Shown: piece after piece, positions 52,386 to 61,341 of the stretch
Layout of the letters: every line of letters begins with the position of its first letter
How positions within the stretch are numbered: position 1 is the first letter of the stretch
NCBI RefSeq assembly: GCF_021590045.1
Contig: NZ_CP062221.1
Coordinates: 3,472,001-3,536,000 of the forward strand
Reading direction: 5' to 3'
Source of the DNA: Cellulomonas palmilytica
GTDB lineage: Bacteria; Actinomycetota; Actinomycetes; Actinomycetales; Cellulomonadaceae
DNA: 64,000 nt
Position numbers and translations under genes: made by a program
Notes under the pieces: model-generated
What the model saw: only the letters and a program-made list of their open reading frames with translations
What the model was told of the DNA's origin: nothing
Database searches by the model: none

Positions 52386-53215
52386 GCACCCACACCCTCG
52401 CGGTCGAGGCCGCGACGATCGGCTACGACGAGCGCGTCGTCGTGCACGACATGACGCTCGAGGTCCCGGCGGGGCGGATCACGACGATCGTCGGGGCGAA
52501 CGCGTGCGGCAAGTCGACCCTGCTGCGCGCCATGGCCCGCCTCCTGAAGGTGAAGGCGGGACGCGTGCTGCTCGACGGCCGGCCGATCGACACGATCGCG
52601 TCACGCGAGGTCGCGACCGTGCTCGGCCTGCTGCCGCAGACGCCCGTGAGCCCCGAGGGGATCGCCGTGGCCGACCTCGTGGGCCGCGGCCGGTACCCGC
52701 ACCAGGGCTGGTTCCGCCGGTGGACCGCCGCCGACGACGCGGCCGTCGAGGAGGCGCTGCGGGCGACCGACATCCTCGACCTCGCGGACCGGTCCGTCGA
52801 CGAGCTGTCCGGCGGTCAGCGCCAGCGCGTGTGGATCGCGATGGCGCTCGCGCAGCAGACCGACGTGCTGCTGCTCGACGAGCCCACCACGTTCCTCGAC
52901 GTCGCGCACCAGGTCGAGGTGCTCGACCTGCTCACCGACCTCAACCGGACCCGCGGCACGACGATCGTCATGGTGCTGCACGACCTCAACCTCGCCGCGC
53001 GCTACACCGACCACCTGGTCGCGCTGCGTGAGGGCCGGCTCGTCGCGCAGGGCGCCCCCGCCGACGTGGTGACGCCCGCGCTCGTCGAGGAGGTGTTCGG
53101 CATGGCGGCCCGCGTCATCCCCGACCCGGTCTCGGGCACGCCGCTCGTCGTCCCCGTCGGACGGCACCACACGACGACGAACCCGCAGGTCACGCCGCAG
53201 GAGCTGGCCGGCTGA
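52382..53215 (+). CDS. Siderophore ABC importer, ATPase
   Basis: 277 residues. Walker A IVGANACGKSTLLRAM (an Ala-Cys variant of the usual Gly-x-x-Gly-x-Gly loop, common in FecE-like ATPases), Q-loop LLPQTP, signature [16 protein letters not shown], Walker B VLLLDEPTTFLD and H-loop VLHDLNLAARY. Typical of FecE/FepC proteins. Last gene of the operon; GTG 52382 overlaps the permease stop. No siderophore synthesis genes are in the window, so foreign or distant-encoded siderophores may be used. Confidence 0.95.
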   Translation: MSTHTLAVEAATIGYDERVVVHDMTLEVPAGRITTIVGANACGKSTLLRAMARLLKVKAGRVLLDGRPIDTIASREVATVLGLLPQTPVSPEGIAVADLVGRGRYPHQGWFRRWTAADDAAVEEALRATDILDLADRSVDELSGGQRQRVWIAMALAQQTDVLLLDEPTTFLDVAHQVEVLDLLTDLNRTRGTTIVMVLHDLNLAARYTDHLVALREGRLVAQGAPADVVTPALVEEVFGMAARVIPDPVSGTPLVVPVGRHHTTTNPQVTPQELAG

Positions 53216-53308
53216 CGCCGGTTCCTCGCCGGGCGTCCGGCGTGGGATGCTTCCGCCGACGACGCCGACGGGCCACTCGGGACCGGCGGCCGGGACCGAG
53301 GAGGGGCC

Positions 53309-53833
53309 GTGGGCTACCCGAAGGACGTGCTGACCGACGACGAGGTCGTCGTCGTCCACCAGCACCCGCACGTCAAGGCGCTGCTCGCGCCCGGCCTGGC
53401 GCTCGTCGTCGCGACGGGCCTGGCGGGCTGGGGCCTGGCGTGGTCGACGGGCGACGCGGTGTCCGACGGCGTCGCGACGGCCGTCGGGATCGCCGCGGGC
53501 GCGGTGTGGCTCGCGGCGCTCGTGTGGTTCCTCGCGAAGCTCGTCTCCTGGCGCACCACGCACTTCGTCATCACCGACCGTCGCGTGATGTTCCGCCAGG
53601 GCATCGTCACGCGCTCCGGCATCGACATCCCCGTGCTGCGCATCAACAGCGTGCAGTTCCGGCACGGGCTGGTCGACCGGATCCTGCGCACCGGGACGCT
53701 CATCATCGAGTCCGCCTCCGACGACCCGCTCGAGTTCGAGGACATCCCGCGCGTCGAGAAGGTGCACGCGCTGCTGTACGCGCGCCTCGACGACCGCCTG
53801 GACGACGAGCCGGACCGCTTCCCGACGGCCTGA
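53309..53833 (+). CDS. Bacterial PH-domain (bPH2/DUF304) membrane protein
   Basis: 174 residues. Two membrane spans (LAPGLALVVATGLAGWGLAW and AVGIAAGAVWLAALVWFLAKLV) are followed by a bPH2 domain: TTHFVITDRRVMFRQGIVTRSGIDIPVLRINSVQFRHGLVDRILRTGTLIIES. This is the common YdbT/DUF304-like pattern in membrane proteins of unknown function. GTG 53309 with GAGGAGGGG upstream. The stop codon TGA is repeated 17 bases later in a similar sequence. Convergent with guaB3. Confidence 0.88.
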   Translation: MGYPKDVLTDDEVVVVHQHPHVKALLAPGLALVVATGLAGWGLAWSTGDAVSDGVATAVGIAAGAVWLAALVWFLAKLVSWRTTHFVITDRRVMFRQGIVTRSGIDIPVLRINSVQFRHGLVDRILRTGTLIIESASDDPLEFEDIPRVEKVHALLYARLDDRLDDEPDRFPTA

Positions 53834-53883
53834 CACCTGCCGTGGCCTGACGCCTGCCGCGCCCCGGCGCGGGCGGGCAGATG

Positions 53884-53920
53884 ACGAGGGCGCGACCCCG
53901 CGCAGGGGTCGCGCCCTCGT
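53884..53920. terminator. Bidirectional terminator
   Basis: Perfect 16-bp stem ACGAGGGCGCGACCCC (53884-53899) with complement at 53905-53920, between the PH-domain gene and guaB3. Confidence 0.88.
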
Positions 53921-53937
53921 GGCGTGCCGGGCGTGCG

Positions 53938-55062
53938 TCAGCGCGGCTGGTACGGCGACAGGACCACCTCGACGCGCTGGAACTCCTTGAGGTCGGAGTA
54001 GCCCGTGGTCGCCATCGCGCGGCGCAGCGCGCCGATGAGGTTGAGCGTGCCGTCCGCCGTGCGGCCCGGGCCGAACAGGATCTGCTCGAGCGTGCCGGAC
54101 GTGCCGACCTCGACGCGCTCACCGCGGGGCAGGTGCGGATGGTGCGCCTCGGGGCCCCAGTGGAAGCCGCGGCCGGGCGCCTCGGTCGCGCGCGCGAGCG
54201 CCGCACCGAGCATGACCGCGTCCGCACCGCACGCGACGGCCTTGACGAGGTCGCCCGAGCGGCCCACGCCGCCGTCGGCGATGACGTGCACGTAGCGGCC
54301 GCCCGACTCGTCGAGGTAGTCGCGCCGCGCGGCCGCGACGTCGGCGACGGCGGTCGCCATGGGCGCGTGGATGCCGAGCGAGACGCGCGTCGTGTGGGCG
54401 GCGCCGCCGCCGAAGCCGACGAGCACGCCCGCGGCACCCGTGCGCATGAGGTGCAGCGCCGCGGTGTACGTGGACGCGCCGCCGACGATCACGGGGACGT
54501 CGAGCTCGTAGATGAAGCGCTTGAGGTTGAGCGGCTCGGCGTTGCCCGAGACGTGCTCGGCCGACACCGTGGTGCCGCGGATGACGAACAGGTCGACGCC
54601 CGCGTCGACGACCGTGCGCCAGTGCTCCTGCGTGCGCTGCGGCGACAGCGCGCCGGCGACCGTGACGCCCGCGGCGCGGATCTCCTTGAGCCGCGCGGTG
54701 ATGAGCTCGGGCTGGATCGGCGCGGAGTAGATCTCCTGCATGCGGGCCGTGGCGCGCTGCGGGTCGAGCGCGGCGATCTCGGTGAGGTACGGCGTCGGGT
54801 CGTCGTAACGGGTCCACAGACCCTCGAGGTCGAGCACACCCAGACCGCCCAGGCGGCCGAGCGCGACAGCCGTCGCGGGGCTCATGACGGAGTCCATCGG
54901 GGCGGCGACCACGGGCAGGTCGAAGTGGTAGGCGTCGATCTGCCAGCCGACCGACACGTCCTGCGGGTCGCGCGTGCGGCGCGAGGGCACGACCGCGATG
55001 TCGTCGAAGGAGTAGGCCCGCCGTCCGCGCTTGCCGCGGCCGATCTCGATCTCGTTGCTCAC
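53938..55062 (-). CDS. guaB3: GuaB3-family IMP dehydrogenase-related protein
   Basis: 374 residues, a TIM barrel without the CBS pair of true IMP dehydrogenase. Recognised by FDDIAVVPSRRTRDPQDVSVGWQIDAYHFDLPVVAAPMDSV, GLGVLDLEGLWTRY and IADGGVGRSGDLVKA. At the place of the catalytic Cys loop (GSICTTR in GuaB) it reads GAAHTTR, so the usual nucleophile is His in this protein. A cyanobacterial GuaB3 has been reported as a GMP reductase; whether that holds here is open. GTG 55062 follows TAGTCT (55069-55074) by six bases: leaderless. Confidence 0.9.
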   Translation of the reverse strand: MSNEIEIGRGKRGRRAYSFDDIAVVPSRRTRDPQDVSVGWQIDAYHFDLPVVAAPMDSVMSPATAVALGRLGGLGVLDLEGLWTRYDDPTPYLTEIAALDPQRATARMQEIYSAPIQPELITARLKEIRAAGVTVAGALSPQRTQEHWRTVVDAGVDLFVIRGTTVSAEHVSGNAEPLNLKRFIYELDVPVIVGGASTYTAALHLMRTGAAGVLVGFGGGAAHTTRVSLGIHAPMATAVADVAAARRDYLDESGGRYVHVIADGGVGRSGDLVKAVACGADAVMLGAALARATEAPGRGFHWGPEAHHPHLPRGERVEVGTSGTLEQILFGPGRTADGTLNLIGALRRAMATTGYSDLKEFQRVEVVLSPYQPR

Positions 55063-55141
55063 CCGAAGAGACTACCGGGGCGACCTCGCCGGTCGTGTCG
55101 CTGACCCCGCGGTGTCGGTACCCGGTGCGATGCTGCGCTGT

Positions 55142-55861
55142 GTGAACGCCGCGACCTGGAACCACGTTCCCCTCCTGGGTTTCGACACCGAGACCACGGG
55201 GGTCGACGTGCGCAACGACCGCGTGGTGAGCGCCGCGCTCGTGCGCCGGGACCACGCCGGCACGCACGTGCGCACGTGGCTCATCGACCCGGGCGTCGAG
55301 ATCCCGGACGCGGCGGGCGCGGTGCACGGCCTGACGACCGAGCACGTGCGGGCGCACGGCGTCGCCCCCGGTCCCGCGCTCGACCAGGTGGCCGACGAGA
55401 TCGTGGCGGCGCTGCGGGACGGCAGCGCGCTCGTCGCCTACAACGCGGACTTCGACCTCGCGGTGCTCGACGCGGAGCTGGTCCGGCACGGCCTGCCCAC
55501 GCTCCCCGACCGGCTCGGCGGACCGGTCCGCCCCGTCCTGGACCCCATGGTCCTCGACCGCATGGCCGACCCGGCGCGCGAGGGCGGCCGCCGGCTGGTC
55601 GACCTGTGCGAGCACCACGACGTGACGACCGGGCTGCTGCACACCGCGGACGCCGACGCGCTCGCGACGCTCGACGTCCTGGAGCGCGTGCTGGCTGCCT
55701 CCCCCGCGCTCCTGGCGGCGACGCCCGAGGACCTGCACGACCGTCAGCGCGTCGCGGTCGCGGCATGGCGCGCGGCGTACCACGCCCGCAAGGCCGCCGA
55801 GGCGGCGCAGGCCGTCCTCGACGCCCTCATGACCGTCCCGGTTCCCGCCCCGGTCGTCTGA
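55142..55861 (+). CDS. DnaQ-like 3'-5' exonuclease
   Basis: 239 residues. Exo I LLGFDTETTGVDV, Exo II SALVAYNADFDLAVLD and Exo III with HTADADALATLDVLE give the DEDDh metal ligands. Resembles DNA polymerase III epsilon-type proofreading domains, but it stands alone, so a repair or RNA-trimming role is possible. The C-terminal 50 residues are a helical Ala-rich extension. GTG 55142 lies seven bases after GATGCT (55129-55134); an ATG at 55130 would overlap that hexamer and is less likely. Divergent from guaB3. Confidence 0.88.
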   Translation: MNAATWNHVPLLGFDTETTGVDVRNDRVVSAALVRRDHAGTHVRTWLIDPGVEIPDAAGAVHGLTTEHVRAHGVAPGPALDQVADEIVAALRDGSALVAYNADFDLAVLDAELVRHGLPTLPDRLGGPVRPVLDPMVLDRMADPAREGGRRLVDLCEHHDVTTGLLHTADADALATLDVLERVLAASPALLAATPEDLHDRQRVAVAAWRAAYHARKAAEAAQAVLDALMTVPVPAPVV

Positions 55862-55873
55862 CCACGCGGTCGC

Positions 55874-55916
55874 GCGTCCGCCGTACGCACGCGTGAGGTG
55901 TGCGTACGGCGGACGC
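55874..55916 (+). terminator. Terminator after the exonuclease gene
   Basis: Perfect 17-bp stem GCGTCCGCCGTACGCAC (55874-55890) with complement at 55900-55916. Confidence 0.85.
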
Positions 55917-55918
55917 CC

Positions 55919-55960
55919 GGGGTCGTCGTCCGCGCTGACCCGGACGCGGACGACGACCCC
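55919..55960 (-). terminator. Terminator after the esterase gene
   Basis: Perfect 16-bp stem GGGGTCGTCGTCCGCG (55919-55934) with complement at 55945-55960. It is back to back with the previous hairpin, one for each convergent gene. Confidence 0.8.
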
Positions 55961-55990
55961 CTGGCGGTGCGCGACGTCAGCCGTCGCCGC

Positions 55991-57265
55991 TCACCGTGCC
56001 GCGCACGCCACCGTGGGAGTGCTCGGCGAGCCCGTGCCGATGAACCCGAACGTCGTGGACGCCCCTGCGGCGAGGGTTCCGTTCCACGGCGCGTTGGCGA
56101 CGCTCACGCGTCCGCCGCTGACGCTCGACTCGCCGCCCCACGCCTGGGAGATGCCCTGCCCGGACGCGAGGTCCCACGTGGCGGTCCAGCCGTTGAGGCC
56201 CGCGGAGCCTGCCGTGACCGTCACCTCGCCCTGGAACCCGCCCGGCCACGAGTTGACCGTCGTGTACCGCGCGGTGCACGCACCGGTCGCCGGCGGCGGC
56301 GTGGTCTCGGTCGGGGGCGGCGTGGTCTCCGTCGGAGGGGGCGTCGTCTCCGTCGGCGGCGGCGTCGTCTCCGTGGGGGGCGGCGTGGTCTCGGTCGTCG
56401 ACGTCAGCGACGTGAAGAACTGCCACACCTCACCCGGCACCCAGGACTGCCCCTGGTTGCGGTCACGTGCGGCCCACGCGTGCCCGCCGTCGAACGCGAG
56501 CCACACCACCGGGTACCCGGCGCGGCAGCTGTAGGCGGTGCGCGTGTGCGTCCCGCTGCCGGGGTTGGGCTCCGGTGCGTTCTGGGCGGTGCAGCCGTTG
56601 TTCCGCAGCGCCCGGTCACGCAGCGACCGGCCCATCGAGATGTTCAGGACGTCGTCGCTGACGCCGTGCGACCCGAGGAACGCGATCGGCTGCGTGCCGC
56701 CCGAGCAGCCGGAGAGCTCGGCGCCGTTGAGGATCGCGACGGCGCGGAACACGTCCGCACGGGCGCACGCGAGCGCGTTGCTCATGCCGCCGCCGTAGCT
56801 GAAGCCGAGCGCGAAGCGCTGCGTGGTGTCGATGCACAGGTCGGACTCGACGCGACGCAGGATGTCGTCGATGAACGACACGTCACGGCCGCCGGAGTTC
56901 GGCCACGCGTTGTCGATGCCCTGCGGCGCGACGAAGATCGTGGAGCCCCCGGACAGCGGCTTGAGGCCGTAGTAGTTCTCGTTCATCACGTCGTTGGACG
57001 TGCCGTGCCACCAGTGCAGCCCGACGACGAGCCGGTACGGCTTGTTCCGGTCGTAGCCCGAGGGCACGTCGAGCCGGAACGTGCGGTTCTGTCCGCCGCT
57101 GCTGATGGTGTGCTGGCCGGTGGACAGCGAGGGCGCCTTGCCGCAGCCGGCGGTCGTCGCCGCGCTGACGGGCGAGGCCGCGGCGGTCAGGCACGCCAGG
57201 ACGACGGCGAGCGCCGCGAGCAGCGCCACCCCCGCCCTTCGTGCGGTCGCAGCTCCAGCGGGCAT
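55991..57265 (-). CDS. Secreted CE1-like esterase with C-terminal CBM2
   Basis: 424 residues. Signal peptide (about 36 residues, AGVALLAALAVVLACLTAAASPVSA). Esterase domain of the PHB-depolymerase/feruloyl-acetylxylan esterase type: GYDRNKPYRLVVGLHWW, nucleophile Ser in GFSYGGGMS, His in DGGHAW and paired cysteines. A Thr/Pro linker of five TETTPPP units leads to a CBM2 cellulose-binding module (ARYTTVNSWPGGFQGEVTVTA, LNGWTATWDLASGQ) with terminal Cys residues. It should deacylate xylan or arabinoxylan on cellulose. ATG 57265 with AAGGAG upstream; LacI-type palindromes lie in the promoter region. Confidence 0.9.
   Translation of the reverse strand: MPAGAATARRAGVALLAALAVVLACLTAAASPVSAATTAGCGKAPSLSTGQHTISSGGQNRTFRLDVPSGYDRNKPYRLVVGLHWWHGTSNDVMNENYYGLKPLSGGSTIFVAPQGIDNAWPNSGGRDVSFIDDILRRVESDLCIDTTQRFALGFSYGGGMSNALACARADVFRAVAILNGAELSGCSGGTQPIAFLGSHGVSDDVLNISMGRSLRDRALRNNGCTAQNAPEPNPGSGTHTRTAYSCRAGYPVVWLAFDGGHAWAARDRNQGQSWVPGEVWQFFTSLTSTTETTPPPTETTPPPTETTPPPTETTPPPTETTPPPATGACTARYTTVNSWPGGFQGEVTVTAGSAGLNGWTATWDLASGQGISQAWGGESSVSGGRVSVANAPWNGTLAAGASTTFGFIGTGSPSTPTVACAAR
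56289..56397 (-). repeat. 21-bp tandem repeats coding the Thr/Pro linker
   Basis: Five units of about 21 bp encode TETTPPP between catalytic and cellulose-binding domains. Confidence 0.85.
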
Positions 57266-57335
57266 CGTGTGCTCCTTCCGTCGCGCACGCGCCGCACGGC
57301 GTCGTGCGAGTGGCGCCGTGCCCGGAACGACCGGT

Positions 57336-57345
57336 TGAGCGCTCA
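57336..57345 (-). promoter_or_regulatory. CelR-like palindrome upstream of the esterase
   Basis: TGAGCGCTCA is a perfect palindrome sharing the GAGCGCTC core of the CelR (LacI-family) operator described for actinobacterial cellulase genes. It lies 71 bp upstream of the start codon. Confidence 0.45.
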
Positions 57346-57416
57346 CATCCGAGCGCCGCCGATCGCACGGCATCGAGATGGGGACGGTATCGACCGCCAG
57401 TTGCCCAAGCCCATCG

Positions 57417-57429
57417 CTGAAACGTTCAG
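57417..57429. promoter_or_regulatory. Second LacI-type palindrome in the esterase/toxin intergenic region
   Basis: CTGAA-ACG-TTCAG is an inverted repeat of the TGAAACGTTTCA kind. It lies 19 bp before the DUF4157-HNH start and could affect either divergent gene. Confidence 0.35.
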
Positions 57430-57447
57430 GCCTGCGTTGCGTAGCGA

Positions 57448-58791
57448 TTGCCGATGCCCCGCCCGCCGGGACGGCGGACCGTGGTCCGCGACGGGCACCC
57501 CATGGGACGCACCACGACGGGACACGCCACGACGGGACACGACATGACCGAGCTGGACCACGAGCACCGCGACACCCTCGACCGCCGGGCCGACGACCAG
57601 CCGACCCCGTCCGCGGTCCTGCGCCCTGCGCCGGTCCCGCTCGTCGTCGGCGACGCGCACGACGACGCCGAGCGCCGTGCCGACGAGCACGCGGCCGAGG
57701 CGCTGTCGCGCCTGCCCCCGCTCGCGGCGCCCGCCGCACCGGGGCACCTCCGCCGCGCGACGGCGCCGACAGCCCCTGCGGTGCCGACAGTCCCGGCGGT
57801 GCCGACAGCCCCGACCGTGGGGATGGGAGCGTCAGGCGGCCTGACCGACCCGACGACGACGCGCGCCCTGACCGCGCCGCACGGCGGTCACGCACTGCCC
57901 GCGCCGACCCGGGCGCGCCTCGAACGGGGGTTCGGCGCCGACCTGGGGCACGTCCGCCTGCACGACGGCGCGCCCGCCGCGGCGCTCGCCCGCACGCTCG
58001 GCGCCGAGGCGTTCACGGTCGGTGCGGACGTCTGGCTGGGCGCCGGCGTCGCCGCGCCGGACACCGCGCCCGGCGAGCACGTGCTCGCGCACGAGGTCGC
58101 GCACGTCCTCGCCGAGGGCGGCGGCGGTCCGCTGCGCCGGACGCGGGCGGGGTACAAGAAGGCGTACGACGAGGCGTTCTTCGACAGCGACGGGCCAGGC
58201 CGTGGCTACTGGGAAGGGTTCCGGGACGGTCTCGACGAGCTCGTCGCGGAGAAGGTCCTGCAGAGGAACCAGGTGGCCGGCATCGTCGGCACCCACGCCC
58301 GGGGCGCGATCGTCTACCCGGCCGGTTGGGACCGGGAGTTCCACCTCCACGACGACGACGAGACGCACGAGGAGGAAGGGCAGTCGGCCGGCTGGGGCTG
58401 CGGGTACGACATCGGCTTCGAGGACGCGCGGACCCGGTACGGCTACGCCCGCCACTACCAGCCGATCCCCGACCCGGACCGCCAGCTCGCGCTGCAGGAC
58501 AACCACGGGCGCTGCGTGTACTGCGACGCGAGGGCGTGCGCCGACGTCGACCACGTCGTGCCGCTCAAGGTCCACTGGATGCTCGGCGGCGCGAGCACCG
58601 ACCTCGCCACGCGCAGCTCGCAGGCGAACGCGATGAGCAACCTCGTCGGCGCGTGCGCCACGTGCAACCGCTCGAAGGGCTCCAAGCAGTTGCGCCGCGG
58701 GTGGGACCCGCCCGCCTGGGGGAACGGTCAGTGGTGGCCGTTCGGGCCGGCGCGCGTCACCGCGACGAACAGCCCGCCGCCCTACGCCTGA
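57448..58791 (+). CDS. DUF4157 (eCIS core) - HNH nuclease fusion, putative orphan contractile-injection-system toxin
   Basis: 447 residues. A disordered head with repeated TAPAVPTVP units is followed by a DUF4157/eCIS-core domain (about 150-225): ARLERGFGADLGHVRLHD, TLGAEAFTVGADVWL and HVLAHEVAHVLAE with HEVAH at 215-219. A central region of about 110 residues, unrecognised, leads to an HNH nuclease: Cys356/Cys359 (CVYC), Asp368-His369 (DHVVPL), Cys403/Cys406-Asn407 and SKG. The DUF4157 domain marks effectors loaded into extracellular contractile injection systems; the HNH part should cut nucleic acid. No tail, sheath or immunity gene is nearby. Start uncertain: ATG 57448, 57502 or 57544; no good ribosome binding site. 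Confidence 0.8.
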   Translation: MPMPRPPGRRTVVRDGHPMGRTTTGHATTGHDMTELDHEHRDTLDRRADDQPTPSAVLRPAPVPLVVGDAHDDAERRADEHAAEALSRLPPLAAPAAPGHLRRATAPTAPAVPTVPAVPTAPTVGMGASGGLTDPTTTRALTAPHGGHALPAPTRARLERGFGADLGHVRLHDGAPAAALARTLGAEAFTVGADVWLGAGVAAPDTAPGEHVLAHEVAHVLAEGGGGPLRRTRAGYKKAYDEAFFDSDGPGRGYWEGFRDGLDELVAEKVLQRNQVAGIVGTHARGAIVYPAGWDREFHLHDDDETHEEEGQSAGWGCGYDIGFEDARTRYGYARHYQPIPDPDRQLALQDNHGRCVYCDARACADVDHVVPLKVHWMLGGASTDLATRSSQANAMSNLVGACATCNRSKGSKQLRRGWDPPAWGNGQWWPFGPARVTATNSPPPYA

Positions 58792-58798
58792 CCGGCTT

Positions 58799-60457
<1,659 letters not shown>

Positions 60458-61126
60458 TCAGCGGATCAGCCCGCCGCGCAGCCCGATCGCCACGGCCTGC
60501 GCCCGGTCGTTCGCGCCGAGCTTGCGGAACAGCCGCCGCGCGTGCGTCTTCACCGTGTCCTCGGAGAGGAACAGCTCGGCGCCGATCTGCGCGTTGGACC
60601 GCCCGTTGCTCATGCCGACGAGCACCTCGATCTCCCGCTTCGTGAGGGTCACGGCAGGCTTCGCCGGCTCCTCCGCCGCGGGCGCGCCGCCCTCGGCGTC
60701 CGCCGCGGGCACCGCGGGGCGCGGCACGTCGACGACGGGCCGCTGACCACCGGGCAGCACCGGGCTCGCGAGCACGTGCGCCGCGACCGCCGAGAGCTCC
60801 GCGCGACCGACGTCGGGCGCGAGGAACCCGCGCGCGCCGAGCGCGAGCGCACGGTCGAGCGCCGCCGAGTCGTCGGGCTGCGCGAGCAGCACCACGGCGA
60901 CGCCGGGCGCGACGGCGCGCAGCCGGCGGATCGCCTCGCCGGCGCCGGGCGCCGGGATGTGCGCGTCGAGCAGCACGACCGTCGGCGGGACGCGGCGCGC
61001 GTGGGCGAGCAGCTCGTCGACGGTGGCGGCCGCTCGAACAGGGCTCAGCGTCGGCACGCCGATCGACGTCACGACCAGTCGCTCACGAACGGCGGTCGAG
61101 GCATGGCAGACGACCACACCCGCCAT
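60458..61126 (-). CDS. LuxR/NarL-family regulator with receiver-like domain
   Basis: 222 residues. The N-terminal receiver-like part (GVVVCHASTAVRERLVV, PPTVVLLDAHIPAPGAGEAI, LGARGFLAPD) keeps the Asp of the phospho-site (LLDAHIP) but not the acidic pair at the first strand (VVCHAS) nor the conserved Lys (FLAPD), so it is probably not controlled by phosphorylation. LuxR HTH at the end: LTKREIEVLVGMSNGRSNAQIGAELFLSEDTVKTHARRLFRKLG. ATG 61126 with AAGGAGG upstream. No kinase adjacent. Such atypical regulators are common near whiB genes in actinobacteria. Confidence 0.85.
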   Translation of the reverse strand: MAGVVVCHASTAVRERLVVTSIGVPTLSPVRAAATVDELLAHARRVPPTVVLLDAHIPAPGAGEAIRRLRAVAPGVAVVLLAQPDDSAALDRALALGARGFLAPDVGRAELSAVAAHVLASPVLPGGQRPVVDVPRPAVPAADAEGGAPAAEEPAKPAVTLTKREIEVLVGMSNGRSNAQIGAELFLSEDTVKTHARRLFRKLGANDRAQAVAIGLRGGLIR

Positions 61127-61260
61127 CGCGTCCTCCTTCTTCCAGGTGTTCCCCATCGGGACCTGCGTGTGCTATCGGCCCTTCGGGTACGTGACGTTAG
61201 CCAGCCCGCCCAGCGCGCCGGGCGGGGGTCCCGTGCGCCGGATGGGTGCTTGATGGCCGC

Positions 61261-61305
61261 ATGTGCCGCTATCGGACGGTATGGCTCCGCCCGACACCGG
61301 CACAT
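61261..61305 (-). terminator. Long two-part hairpin downstream of the MerR gene
   Basis: ATGTGCCG (61261-61268) pairs with CGGCACAT (61298-61305); after a symmetric three-by-three internal loop TCGGACGG (61272-61279) pairs with CCGCCCGA (61287-61294), one G-T. The seven-base terminal loop is TATGGCT. It may terminate merR or be a structured element in the luxR upstream region (61127-61341), which otherwise shows only a TAACGT hexamer near 61195. Confidence 0.55.
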
Positions 61306-61341
61306 ACCCCCCGCACCCTACGGTGCGACCCCCCATGGACT

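Noticed and set aside
58090..58104. HEVAH in the DUF4157 protein as an active zinc protease
   Set aside because: The motif belongs to the DUF4157 family, which is mainly a loading or processing domain. Further metal ligands cannot be confirmed from sequence alone, so no protease function is claimed.
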